Assembly: GCF_000282355.1 (NCBI RefSeq)
Contig: NZ_AKJL01000077.1
Location: 1-40,413 of the forward strand
Source of the DNA: Pseudomonas sp. GM49
GTDB lineage: Bacteria; Pseudomonadota; Gammaproteobacteria; Pseudomonadales; Pseudomonadaceae
Length of the DNA stretch: 40,413 nt
Reading direction: 5' to 3'
The translations under genes were made by a program, and so were the position numbers. Under the pieces are notes generated by a model. That model was not told the DNA's origin. It saw only the letters and a program-made list of their open reading frames with translations, and did no database searches. Positions 1 to 6,900 of this stretch are shown in pieces. Each line of letters begins with the position of its first letter. Position 1 is the first letter of the stretch.

Positions 1-890
1 AGGACGGCCACTGCAGCCGCTTCGACCCTGGCTGGCTGCGCGCCCATGCCTACGACGACGAGTCACGCGCCGAACGTCTGGCAGGCAAACCGAAAGCCAG
101 GCTCTGGCACAACGATTTGCAGTTGCCGGTGTTCGAGTATCAAGCACTGATGAACGACCCTGAGGCCTTGTTGCAATGGCTGTTGGCGGTGCGCGATGTC
201 GGATTGACCCAGGTCCGTGGCGTGCCCACCGAACCCGGTTCCCTGAAGCTGATCGTGCAAAGGATTTCCTTCATCCGCGAGAGCAATTTCGGCGTGCTGT
301 TCAACGTGCAATCCAGGGCTGACGCCGACAGCAACGCCTATACCGCCTTCAACCTGCCGCTGCACAGCGATTTGCCGACCCGGGAGTTGCAACCTGGGCT
401 GCAATTTTTGCATTGCCTGGTCAATGACGCCGAGGGCGGCGAGAGCATTTTTGTCGACGGTTTTGCCATTGCCGACGCCCTGCGCCGGGAAGACCCCGAA
501 TCCTTCAGAAGCCTGTGCGAAATCCCCGTGGAGTTTCGCAACAAGGACCGCCATAGCGACTACCGCTGTCTCGCACCGATCATCGCCCTGAATGCGTTGG
601 GCCAGGTGTCGGAAATCCGCATGGCAAACTTTCTGCGCGGGCCGTTCGATGCCTCAGTTGAGCAGATGCCCAAGCTCTATCAAGCCTATCGGCGCTTTAT
701 CGCGATGACCCGCGAGCCTCGGTTCAGGTTGATGCAGCGGCTCAATCCCGGTGAGCTGTGGTGCTTCGACAACCGTCGCACCCTCCATGCCCGCAACGCC
801 TTCGACCCCGCCACCGGGGCGCGGCATTTCCAGGGCTGCTATGTCGACCGGGATGAGTTGTTGTCGCGGATTCTCGTGTTGCAACGCTAG
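1..890 (+). CDS. gamma-butyrobetaine dioxygenase, 5' end cut by window edge
   Basis: The reading frame is open from base 3, so the N-terminus lies outside the window; about 295 codons remain. The product is an Fe(II)/2-oxoglutarate dioxygenase of the TauD/BBOX family, which hydroxylates gamma-butyrobetaine to L-carnitine in the cytosol. The visible start DGHCSRFDPGWLRAHAYDD matches the linker after the small N-terminal zinc-binding domain of BBOX proteins. The HxD iron motif is in LPLHSDLPTRE, followed by LHCLVNDAEGGESIFVDGF. The distal iron-ligand His and the 2-oxoglutarate Arg region are in RTLHARNAFDP near the C-terminus. Its position beside the betaine genes fits quaternary-amine metabolism. 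Trimethyllysine dioxygenase is a related alternative, but the NDAEGGESIFVDGF stretch is typical of bacterial BBOX. A REPIN follows the stop at once. Confidence 0.85.
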   Translation, partial: DGHCSRFDPGWLRAHAYDDESRAERLAGKPKARLWHNDLQLPVFEYQALMNDPEALLQWLLAVRDVGLTQVRGVPTEPGSLKLIVQRISFIRESNFGVLFNVQSRADADSNAYTAFNLPLHSDLPTRELQPGLQFLHCLVNDAEGGESIFVDGFAIADALRREDPESFRSLCEIPVEFRNKDRHSDYRCLAPIIALNALGQVSEIRMANFLRGPFDASVEQMPKLYQAYRRFIAMTREPRFRLMQRLNPGELWCFDNRRTLHARNAFDPATGARHFQGCYVDRDELLSRILVLQR

Positions 891-996
891 ACCGCGTCAT
901 CGTTCATCGCGAGCAAGCTCGCTCCCACATTCGACCGCATTCCCCTGATGGGACTCGGTCAACTGTGGGAGCGGGCTTGCTCGCGAAAGCGGTCTA
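888..996. repeat. REPIN (inverted REP pair) after the dioxygenase gene
   Basis: Two REP arms face each other, 906-929 (ATCGCGAGCAAGCTCGCTCC then CACA) and 964-987. An outer pair TAGACCGC (888-895) and GCGGTCTA (989-996) extends the inverted repeat, and the stop codon of the dioxygenase lies in its left end. The 34-nt interior is 29/34 identical to the inverted interior of the repeat at 8163-8244. Confidence 0.9.
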
Positions 997-1028
997 TTTA
1001 TCGACACAAAACCCATTGATTCACAAAC

Positions 1029-1066
1029 AAAAAAAAGCCCCGATCAAGCCGTGACAGGATCGAGGC
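1029..1066 (-). terminator. Rho-independent terminator on the minus strand
   Basis: Read on the minus strand, GCCTCGATC and GATCGGGGC pair over nine positions (one G-U) around a 12-nt loop, followed directly by eight U residues (1036-1029). No protein gene lies upstream on this strand, which points to a non-coding transcript. Confidence 0.75.
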
Positions 1067-1169
1067 AGAGGGTACTGTTGAGGAGCTGCCGTGCGAGGGT
1101 GACCAAACCTTCGTGAAGCGAGCTGAGCCCAGTGTGCCCACTCCTCTGCACGGCAAGTTAGCCGAAAAC
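1029..1169 (-). ncRNA. candidate small RNA, about 140 nt, family not recognised
   Basis: On the minus strand a promoter-like pair TTGTCG (1203-1198) and TATGAA (1181-1176), spaced 16 bp, would start RNA near 1169. A strong intrinsic terminator ends at 1029. Between them are two complementary pairs: TGCCGTGC with GCACGGCA (1148-1155 and 1087-1094), and GAGGAG with CTCCTC (1141-1146 and 1080-1085). Their order means the helices cross, so they form either a pseudoknot or two alternative folds. No convincing ORF is present. I do not recognise the sequence as a known Pseudomonas sRNA. The end points are inferred. Confidence 0.5.
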
Positions 1170-1276
1170 GACCTGTTCATAGGTATTGCGGCCATTGCGA
1201 CAATTCGCCCTTGCCGCCACCTTGTGGCCCTACCAGAATCGAGCCACGACACCGTTCCCTGAAGAAGGATTGCGTC

Positions 1277-1543
1277 ATGATGCACGCTGATTTGATAGAC
1301 CAGGAAGACCTGTTGGGCCAGCTCAAGTCGTTGGGATTCGAAGTGCCCACCGGCGCCACTGCCGAGCAGGCCTGCGAGTGCGCGGTACGGGGATTGAATG
1401 ATGTGCGGGCGATGACGCTGCGGACCATGGTCAAGCAGATGTACACCAGCAGCGCGACCATCCTGCCGGCGGTGCGCCAGGCGATCGACAAGCAGTTGTT
1501 GCCGGCGTTGGCGGAGTATCAACAGAGCCACACAGGCCGATAA
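1277..1543 (+). CDS. conserved-looking hypothetical protein, 88 aa
   Basis: The ATG at 1277 is preceded by a purine-rich ribosome-binding site (GAAGAAGGA at 1261-1269). The 88-residue protein has no signal peptide or membrane segment and appears helical and soluble. It contains two Cys close together (EQACECAVRGL), a Met-rich middle (MTLRTMVKQMYTSS) and a short hydrophilic tail. I do not recognise a family. It lies next to gbdR in the same neighbourhood as a small hypothetical gene in P. aeruginosa. The ATG at 1280 is an alternative start. A REPIN begins just after the stop and separates it from the convergent gbdR. Confidence 0.6.
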   Translation: MMHADLIDQEDLLGQLKSLGFEVPTGATAEQACECAVRGLNDVRAMTLRTMVKQMYTSSATILPAVRQAIDKQLLPALAEYQQSHTGR

Positions 1544-1544
1544 A

Positions 1545-1650
1545 AGGCCTTCGCGGGCAAGCCCGCTCCCACAGGGTTTTGTGTCGAGCACAAAATGAAT
1601 GCTCTGACACAAAACCCTGTGGGAGCGAGCTTGCTCGCGATGAAGGCGCC
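1545..1650. repeat. REPIN between the 88-aa gene and gbdR
   Basis: The REP arms are at 1550-1573 and 1618-1641. Their match continues inward through ACAGGGTTTTGTGTC and its complement, so the inverted repeat is unusually long. It sits between the 3' ends of two convergent genes and may also act as a bidirectional terminator. Confidence 0.9.
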
Positions 1651-1655
1651 TCGGC

Positions 1656-2759
1656 TTAGAGCCTTACGCTGGCAAACGTCGACTCATTACGCGCCTGGCT
1701 CAGTGCCGACAACGGCCCGGACAACGGCGACAGCACCAGCGCTTGCGGCAGCGGCATCATCGCCACTTGCTGGGTAGTGTTGGAGCCTACGCGCTCGTCA
1801 CGCGGCGGAATGCCGAAGTACTCGCGGTAGCACTTGGAGAAGTGCGGCGTGGATACGAAGCCACACACCGATGCCACTTCGATGATCGACATCGGCGTTT
1901 GCTTGAGCAGTTGCCGGGCGCGGATCAGGCGCAGCTTCAGGTAGTAACGCGACGGCGAGCAGTGCAGGTATTTCTGGAACAACCGCTCGAGCTGACGACG
2001 GGACACCGCGACATAAACCGCCAGTTCGTCGAGGTCGATCGGCTCTTCGAGGTTGGCTTCCATCAATGCAACGATTTCCTGCAACTTCGGCTGGTTGGTG
2101 CCGAGCATGTGCTTGAGCGGCACACGCTGGTGATCCTGCTCGTTGCGGATGCGCTCGTAGACGAACATTTCCGAGATCGCGGCCGACAGTTCACGACCAT
2201 GATCGCGGCTGATCAGGTGCAGCATCATGTCCAACGGCGCGGTACCGCCGGAGCTGGTGAAACGGTTACGGTCGAGGGTGAACAGACGCGTGCTCATCGC
2301 TACACGCGGGAAAGCTTCCTGCATTGCTGCCAGACATTCCCAGTGCACGCTGCAATCGAAGCCGTCGAGCAGGCCGGCGCAGGCCAGGGCCCAGCTGCCG
2401 GTGCACACCGCGCCGAGGCGGCGGGACTGGCGGGCCTGGCTTTGCAGCCAGGACACGTGTTCGCGGGTAACAGTGCGCTGGATGCCGATACCGCCGCACA
2501 CGATGACGGTGTCCATTGGCGGGGCTTTGTGCATGGAGGCGTCGGGGGTGATCTGCAGGCCGTCACTGGCCCAGACCTGACCGCCATCGACGGTGAGGGT
2601 GGTCCAGCGATATAGCTCGCGACCGGACAACTGGTTGGCCATGCGCAGGGGTTCTACTGCGGAGGCCAGAGAAATCAGCGTGAAATTGTCCAGCAGCAGA
2701 AAGCCGATGGATTGAGGCGCACGGTTCTGGGGTTGGGCCCCGGAGTTGAACGTCGTCAT
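1656..2759 (-). CDS. gbdR: GbdR, glycine betaine/dimethylglycine-responsive AraC-type activator
   Basis: The protein has 367 residues, the usual length for GbdR. Residues about 15-190 form a DJ-1/PfpI (class I amidotransferase-like) sensor domain with the core VCTGSWALACAGLLDG. Residues about 230-330 form the AraC-type double helix-turn-helix (LDELAVYVAVSRRQLERLF, then IEVASVCGFVSTPHFSKCYR). The start has a clear GAGGAG site about 8 nt upstream. In P. aeruginosa GbdR senses glycine betaine and dimethylglycine and activates catabolic, uptake and sdaB genes. The next gene here is sdaB, followed by the divergent cbcXWV, the same order as PA5380-PA5376. A sigma-54-like promoter lies upstream. Confidence 0.93.
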   Translation of the reverse strand: MTTFNSGAQPQNRAPQSIGFLLLDNFTLISLASAVEPLRMANQLSGRELYRWTTLTVDGGQVWASDGLQITPDASMHKAPPMDTVIVCGGIGIQRTVTREHVSWLQSQARQSRRLGAVCTGSWALACAGLLDGFDCSVHWECLAAMQEAFPRVAMSTRLFTLDRNRFTSSGGTAPLDMMLHLISRDHGRELSAAISEMFVYERIRNEQDHQRVPLKHMLGTNQPKLQEIVALMEANLEEPIDLDELAVYVAVSRRQLERLFQKYLHCSPSRYYLKLRLIRARQLLKQTPMSIIEVASVCGFVSTPHFSKCYREYFGIPPRDERVGSNTTQQVAMMPLPQALVLSPLSGPLSALSQARNESTFASVRL

Positions 2760-2855
2760 CGCGGTATCTCCTCACACAAAGCGGGTGATGGCCTCAGGCG
2801 GAGGCTCTTTTTATTGCCATCGTTCTCGCGTGGGAGACGGGCTTTGTAATGACAG

Positions 2856-2871
2856 AGCAATTGCCATGCCT
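2856..2871 (-). promoter_or_regulatory. sigma-54 (-24/-12) type promoter of gbdR
   Basis: Minus-strand AGGCATGGCAATTGCT matches the TGGCACG-N4-TTGCW consensus at 10 of 12 defined positions, with GG and GC exactly 10 bases apart. It predicts a transcript start near 2845, about 85 nt before the gbdR ATG. I recall reports that gbdR in P. aeruginosa depends on the enhancer-binding proteins CbrB and NtrC, which would require such a promoter. Confidence 0.6.
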
Positions 2872-2875
2872 AAAT

Positions 2876-2891
2876 TTGAATGCGCGTTCAA
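2876..2891. promoter_or_regulatory. imperfect palindrome just upstream of the gbdR promoter
   Basis: TTGAATGCGCGTTCAA is a 16-bp palindrome with one mismatched pair. The half-sites TTGAA/TTCAA resemble the BetI operator core but are 6 bp apart rather than 2. It adjoins the -24 element. Its binding protein is unknown. Confidence 0.3.
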
Positions 2892-3019
2892 TAACTCCTA
2901 AAAACGACGTCGGAATGTGTCTATATATGTCTCGCAGGGCAAAGGGATTTAAATGGCCATCAGGGCTGGCAAGCACCCCGGCCCACGAGCTGTGAGCAAT
3001 TCGGTAGCACTTGTGGGAA

Positions 3020-3148
3020 CGGCGTTGCGCCGCGTCGGAAAGGAGTGTCACCGCAGGCACAGGTGACGAGCGGTCGAGGGCTGGTTGGCCCTCGATCAGT
3101 GGCAAGACAATTTATCTGTGAGCGACGCGCTAAAAGGAGGCGCGTTTT
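3020..3148 (+). other. hairpin-rich spacer between gbdR and sdaB
   Basis: This non-coding stretch has four inverted repeats in a row: CGGCG/CGCCG (3020-3032), GTCACC-N9-GGTGAC (3047-3067), TCGAGGGC/GCCCTCGA with a 6-nt loop (3074-3095), and ACGCGC/GCGCGT followed by TTTT (3125-3148). The last resembles a plus-strand terminator. It could be a small RNA or the upstream enhancer-binding-protein sites of gbdR, about 180-220 bp from that promoter. No ORF here has a ribosome-binding site. Confidence 0.4.
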
Positions 3149-3193
3149 AATCCGGGTGTTCACTTAGCGCGCAGTTTTGACTGGTCTGGCGCT

Positions 3194-3213
3194 ATCGCGA
3201 GCAAGCTCGCGAT
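3194..3213. repeat. single short REP element
   Basis: ATCGCGAGCAAGCTCGCGAT is a perfect 20-bp palindrome that matches the core of the REP arms elsewhere in the window but has no partner. It lies just beyond the sdaB stop codon. Confidence 0.7.
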
Positions 3214-3228
3214 GGGGTCGACGCGGTT

Positions 3229-4605
3229 TCAACACTCCACCGCACTCACCGCCAACCCACCCCGCGATGTCTCCTTATATTTGTCATGCATGTCGGCACC
3301 GGTATCGCGCATGGTGCGGATCACCCTATCCAACGAAATAAAGTGCTGGCCATCGCCCCGCAATGCCATTTGCGCAGCATTGATCGCCTTCACCGCAGCA
3401 ATTGCGTTGCGCTCGATGCACGGCACCTGGACCAGCCCACCCACCGGGTCGCAGGTCAGGCCGAGGTTGTGCTCCAGACCAATCTCCGCCGCGTTGCACA
3501 GTTGCTCTGGCGTGGCGCCGAGGATTTCCGCCAGCCCGGCCGCCGCCATGGCGCAGGCCGAACCGACTTCGCCCTGACAGCCGACTTCGGCCCCGGAGAT
3601 CGAGGCGTTCTTCTTGCACAGGATCCCCACCGCCGCCGCACCGAGGAAGTAGTCGACGACATTGGCGTCGGTCACGGCCTCGCTGAATTTCATGAAGTAG
3701 TGCAGCACTGCCGGAATGATCCCCGCCGCGCCGTTGGTCGGTGCCGTGACCATACGCCCGCCGGCGGCATTTTCTTCGTTGACCGCCAGGGCGAACAGGT
3801 TGACCCATTCCATGGCGCTCAAGGTCGAGCCGATCACGTTGGGTTTGTTCAGTTCCTGCAAGCTGCGATGAAGCTTGGCCGCGCGGCGACGCACATTCAG
3901 CCCGCCCGGCAGGATGCCTTCGTGTTTCAGGCCTTGTTCGACGCAATCCTGCATGGCGCGCCAGAGCTTCATCAGGCCGCTGCGGATTTCCTCTTCGCTG
4001 CGCCAGACTTTCTCGTTGGCCATCATTAATTCAGCCACGCGCAGGTTGTGCTTCTTGCACAGCTGCAATAGCTCGGCGGCGCTGGAAAAGTCATAAGGAA
4101 GTACGGTGCGATCCAGATCCACGACACCGCTGGAGGCTTGCGCCTCATCGACGACAAAACCGCCGCCGACTGAATAGTAGGTGTCGCGATGCAATTCGCC
4201 GTCATCACCTTCGACAATCAGGGTCATGGCGTTGGGGTGGAACGGCAGGTTTTCGTCGATCAGGCGCATGTCCCGAGCCCAGACGAATGGCACCGACAGA
4301 CGACCGTCGAGCAACAGCGTATGGGTTTCGCGCAGGGCCTGGATACGAATGCCGATTTGCGACGGATCGATCGCATCCGGCCACTCGCCCATCAGCCCCA
4401 TGATCACGGCATTGTCGCTGCCGTGGCCGATACCGGTAGCCGACAACGAGCCGAACAGCTGGACTTCGACACGCCGCACCTGCTCCAGCAACCCGCGCTC
4501 ACGCAAGCCCTGCACAAACAACGCCGCTGCCCGCATGGGCCCCACGGTGTGCGAACTGGAAGGGCCGATGCCGATTTTGAACAGGTCGAAAACACTGATA
4601 GCCAT
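3229..4605 (-). CDS. sdaB: L-serine dehydratase (iron-sulfur type)
   Basis: The product is a single-chain 458-residue L-serine ammonia-lyase that converts serine to pyruvate and ammonia in the cytosol. The N-terminal beta domain has the PSSSHT motif at 15-20. The catalytic alpha domain carries the three [4Fe-4S] cysteines at 343, 385 and 396, the spacing known for this family. The frame continues upstream, but the ATG at 4605 has a good AGGAG site and begins [12 protein letters not shown], the normal family start. Between gbdR and cbcX it completes betaine catabolism (betaine to sarcosine, glycine, serine, pyruvate), and in P. aeruginosa it is part of the GbdR regulon. The divergent spacer 4606-5040 probably holds its promoter. 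Confidence 0.93.
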   Translation of the reverse strand: MAISVFDLFKIGIGPSSSHTVGPMRAAALFVQGLRERGLLEQVRRVEVQLFGSLSATGIGHGSDNAVIMGLMGEWPDAIDPSQIGIRIQALRETHTLLLDGRLSVPFVWARDMRLIDENLPFHPNAMTLIVEGDDGELHRDTYYSVGGGFVVDEAQASSGVVDLDRTVLPYDFSSAAELLQLCKKHNLRVAELMMANEKVWRSEEEIRSGLMKLWRAMQDCVEQGLKHEGILPGGLNVRRRAAKLHRSLQELNKPNVIGSTLSAMEWVNLFALAVNEENAAGGRMVTAPTNGAAGIIPAVLHYFMKFSEAVTDANVVDYFLGAAAVGILCKKNASISGAEVGCQGEVGSACAMAAAGLAEILGATPEQLCNAAEIGLEHNLGLTCDPVGGLVQVPCIERNAIAAVKAINAAQMALRGDGQHFISLDRVIRTMRDTGADMHDKYKETSRGGLAVSAVEC

Positions 4606-4824
4606 GACTGCCGAACTCCTGAATGGGCCCACTGCGCACGCAAAAGCGCACGATGACGGAGCTGCTACGCTCAAGCTGCAATCCGCCGAGATGACCGCAT
4701 CATCAAGCTTTTATCGTGTTGTTCGACGTCTCTAACCGACGCACTCATGCCCACCAACGCCGCGTGTCTTTTACGCCGTGTTTTCGCCGTTTTTTTGCGG
4801 TTCAGAGGGGAAAAAAGGGCTGAA

Positions 4825-4837
4825 AAAATCTGTAAAC
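4825..4837 (+). promoter_or_regulatory. 13-bp motif shared by the cbcX and betI upstream regions
   Basis: AAAATCTGTAAAC occurs here and again at 10479-10491, in the same orientation relative to the rightward gene (cbcX, betI). Exact 13-mers shared by two short spacers are not expected by chance, though the A-run weakens this. The binding factor is unknown. Confidence 0.35.
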
Positions 4838-4850
4838 GACGTCACCGACA

Positions 4851-4882
4851 CTGGATGCGACCATCCCTGTACTGGATACGAC
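4851..4882 (+). promoter_or_regulatory. candidate GbdR operator: direct repeat spaced two helical turns
   Basis: CTGGATGCGAC (4851-4861) and CTGGATACGAC (4872-4882) are identical at 10 of 11 positions and start 21 bp apart, so they face the same side of the helix. AraC-family activators commonly bind such tandem half-sites. The spacer serves the divergent sdaB and cbcXWV, both reported GbdR targets. The assignment to GbdR is inference. The rest of 4606-5040 shows nothing else I can support. Confidence 0.5.
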
Positions 4883-5040
4883 GCACCCTGTAGGCGTCAG
4901 ATTTTCACTGGTACATGATCATATCGACTCGATTGCAAGGCGCAGTGGTAGAGCTGTCTCCAGAACGCCATCCAACCGCAACCTATAAGTGCGGTGGTCC
5001 AGTCGGAACACTGCCAAAAAAAACACCAAGGAGTCCATCC

Positions 5041-5988
5041 ATGAAAGGTTCCCCGTCGTTGTTGTTGGCCGCCATGCTTAGTCTGCCGGTTCTGGCGCAA
5101 GCCGCAGAGCCGGCGCAGTGCAGTACCGTAAACTTCTCCGATGTCGGCTGGACCGACATCACCGCGACAACTGCGACCACCAGCGTCGTGCTCGATGCCC
5201 TCGGCTACAAGACCAAGACCACCATGATTTCCGTGCCCGTGACCTACAAGTCCCTGGCCGACGGCAAGAACATGGACGTGTTCCTGGGTAACTGGATGCC
5301 GACCATGGAAAACGACATCAAGGCCTATCGTGACGCGGGCACCGTGGATGTCGTGCGCACCAACCTCAAGGGCGCAAAGTACACCCTCGCCGTTCCTCAG
5401 GCGCTGTACGACAAAGGGCTGCATGACTTCGCCGACATCGCCAAATTCAAGAAAGAACTCGACGGCAAGATCTACGGCATCGAGCCTGGCAACGACGGCA
5501 ACCGCCTGATCCAGTCGATGATCGACAAGAACGCCTTCGGCCTCAAGGACGCAGGCTTCAAGGTCGTAGAGTCCAGCGAAGCCGGCATGCTGTCGCAGGT
5601 CGACCGCGCGCAGAAACGCGACACCGCCGTGGTGTTCCTCGGCTGGGCGCCGCATCCGATGAACAAGCGCTTCAAGATTCAATACCTGACCGGTGGTGAT
5701 GACTTTTTCGGCCCGGATTTCGGTGCCGCCACCGTGGCGACCAACACCCGCAAGGGCTACACGCAGGAATGCAGCAACGTCGGCCAGTTGCTGAAGAACC
5801 TGGAGTTCACCGTCGACATGGAAAGCTCGCTGATGGGCAACATCCTGGACGACAAGATGAAGCCTGACGCGGCCGCCAAGGCCTGGCTGAAAAACAATCC
5901 ACAGGTGCTCGATACCTGGCTCGCTGGCGTGACCACCATTGACGGTAAACCAGGCCTGGAGGCCGTGAAAGCCAAACTGGCCAAGTAA
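5041..5988 (+). CDS. cbcX: CbcX, periplasmic choline/betaine/carnitine-binding protein
   Basis: The product is a 315-residue OpuAC-type solute-binding protein. A signal peptide (MKGSPSLLLAAMLSLPVLAQA) is followed by a mature start near AEPAQC. Trp37 (VGWTD), Trp85 (GNWMP) and Trp202 (LGWAP), with nearby Tyr residues, correspond to the aromatic cage that holds quaternary ammonium groups in ChoX-type proteins. The ATG at 5041 has AAGGAG at 5028-5033; the frame is open further upstream, but that would place residues before the signal peptide. It is the first gene of cbcX-cbcW-cbcV. A hairpin after the stop may stabilise its mRNA so that binding protein exceeds permease. Confidence 0.93.
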   Translation: MKGSPSLLLAAMLSLPVLAQAAEPAQCSTVNFSDVGWTDITATTATTSVVLDALGYKTKTTMISVPVTYKSLADGKNMDVFLGNWMPTMENDIKAYRDAGTVDVVRTNLKGAKYTLAVPQALYDKGLHDFADIAKFKKELDGKIYGIEPGNDGNRLIQSMIDKNAFGLKDAGFKVVESSEAGMLSQVDRAQKRDTAVVFLGWAPHPMNKRFKIQYLTGGDDFFGPDFGAATVATNTRKGYTQECSNVGQLLKNLEFTVDMESSLMGNILDDKMKPDAAAKAWLKNNPQVLDTWLAGVTTIDGKPGLEAVKAKLAK

Positions 5989-5997
5989 TCGCTTATG

Positions 5998-6019
5998 CCG
6001 GACGGCCTCGGCCGTCCGG
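5998..6019 (+). terminator. intercistronic hairpin between cbcX and cbcW
   Basis: CCGGACGGCC and GGCCGTCCGG form a perfect 10-bp stem around a 2-nt gap, followed by a weak T-rich stretch. It may be a partial terminator or 3'-end stabiliser that lowers cbcWV expression relative to cbcX. Confidence 0.6.
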
Positions 6020-6054
6020 GCTGTTTATTTCCTTGCATGCGGACGTTCACTACC

Positions 6055-6900
6055 ATGCTGATTGATCAGAAAATCCCCTTAGGCCAGTACATCGCGAGCT
6101 TCGTTGAATGGTTGACGCAACACGGCGCCAGCACCTTCGACGCAATCGCCGTGACACTGGAAACGATGATCCACGGCGTGACGTTTGCGCTGACCTGGTT
6201 CAACCCGCTGGTATTGATCGGCGTAATCGCACTACTGGCACACTTCATTCAACGCAAATGGGGCCTGACCGCGTTTGTCGTTGCCTCCTTTCTGCTGATC
6301 CTCAATCTGGGGTACTGGCAGGAAACCATGGAAACCCTCGCCCAGGTGATGTTCGCCACCCTGGTCTGCGTGGTCATTGGCGTGCCGCTGGGCATCGTCG
6401 CCGCGCACAAGCCGATGTTCTATACTTTAATGCGTCCGGTACTCGATCTGATGCAGACCGTACCGACGTTCGTGTACCTCATTCCTACCCTGACCCTCTT
6501 CGGGCTGGGTGTGGTCCCGGGCCTGATCTCCACGGTGGTGTTCGCGATTGCCGCGCCCATCCGCCTGACCTACCTGGGTATCCGCGATGTCCCGGAAGAA
6601 TTGATGGACGCCGGCAAGGCCTTTGGCTGCTCGCGCCGTCAACTGCTCTCGCGAATTGAACTGCCTCATGCCATGCCAAGCATCGCGGCCGGTATCACCC
6701 AGTGCATCATGCTGTCGTTGTCGATGGTGGTGATCGCCGCACTGGTGGGCGCCGACGGCCTGGGTAAACCCGTGGTCAACGCACTGAATACCGCTGATAT
6801 CGCCCTGGGCTTCGAAGCAGGCCTGGCGATCGTACTGCTGGCGATCATGCTCGACCGTATCTGCAAACAACCCGACGCCAAAGTAGGGGGTGACGCATGA
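6055..6900 (+). CDS. cbcW: CbcW, ABC importer permease for choline/betaine/carnitine
   Basis: The product is a 281-residue inner-membrane permease of the ProW/BPD_transp_1 family with about six membrane segments. The EAA-type loop that couples to the ATPase is near ELMDAGKAFGCSRRQLLSRIELPHAMPSI. The ATG at 6055 (MLIDQKIPLGQY) fits the family better than upstream starts that would read through the intercistronic hairpin. Its stop overlaps the cbcV start (ATGA), so the two are translationally coupled. It forms the channel of the CbcXWV importer and is known to work with other binding proteins (CaiX, BetX) in P. aeruginosa. Confidence 0.92.
   Translation: MLIDQKIPLGQYIASFVEWLTQHGASTFDAIAVTLETMIHGVTFALTWFNPLVLIGVIALLAHFIQRKWGLTAFVVASFLLILNLGYWQETMETLAQVMFATLVCVVIGVPLGIVAAHKPMFYTLMRPVLDLMQTVPTFVYLIPTLTLFGLGVVPGLISTVVFAIAAPIRLTYLGIRDVPEELMDAGKAFGCSRRQLLSRIELPHAMPSIAAGITQCIMLSLSMVVIAALVGADGLGKPVVNALNTADIALGFEAGLAIVLLAIMLDRICKQPDAKVGGDA

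Noticed and set aside
888..1650. Spaced palindromic repeats as a possible CRISPR array
   Set aside because: The units are inverted pairs with no regular direct-repeat/spacer pattern, are spread over the whole window, and no cas genes are present. They are REPINs.
2902..2911. AAACGACGTC shared by the gbdR and cbcX upstream regions
   Set aside because: The 10-bp match (also 4834-4843) is built on GACGTC, which recurs elsewhere in the region, so it is too short to claim as a regulatory site.
2794..3163. Two minus-strand frames of 67-103 codons in the gbdR-sdaB spacer
   Set aside because: They overlap each other, the sigma-54 promoter and the hairpins, and lack a ribosome-binding site and protein-like composition.
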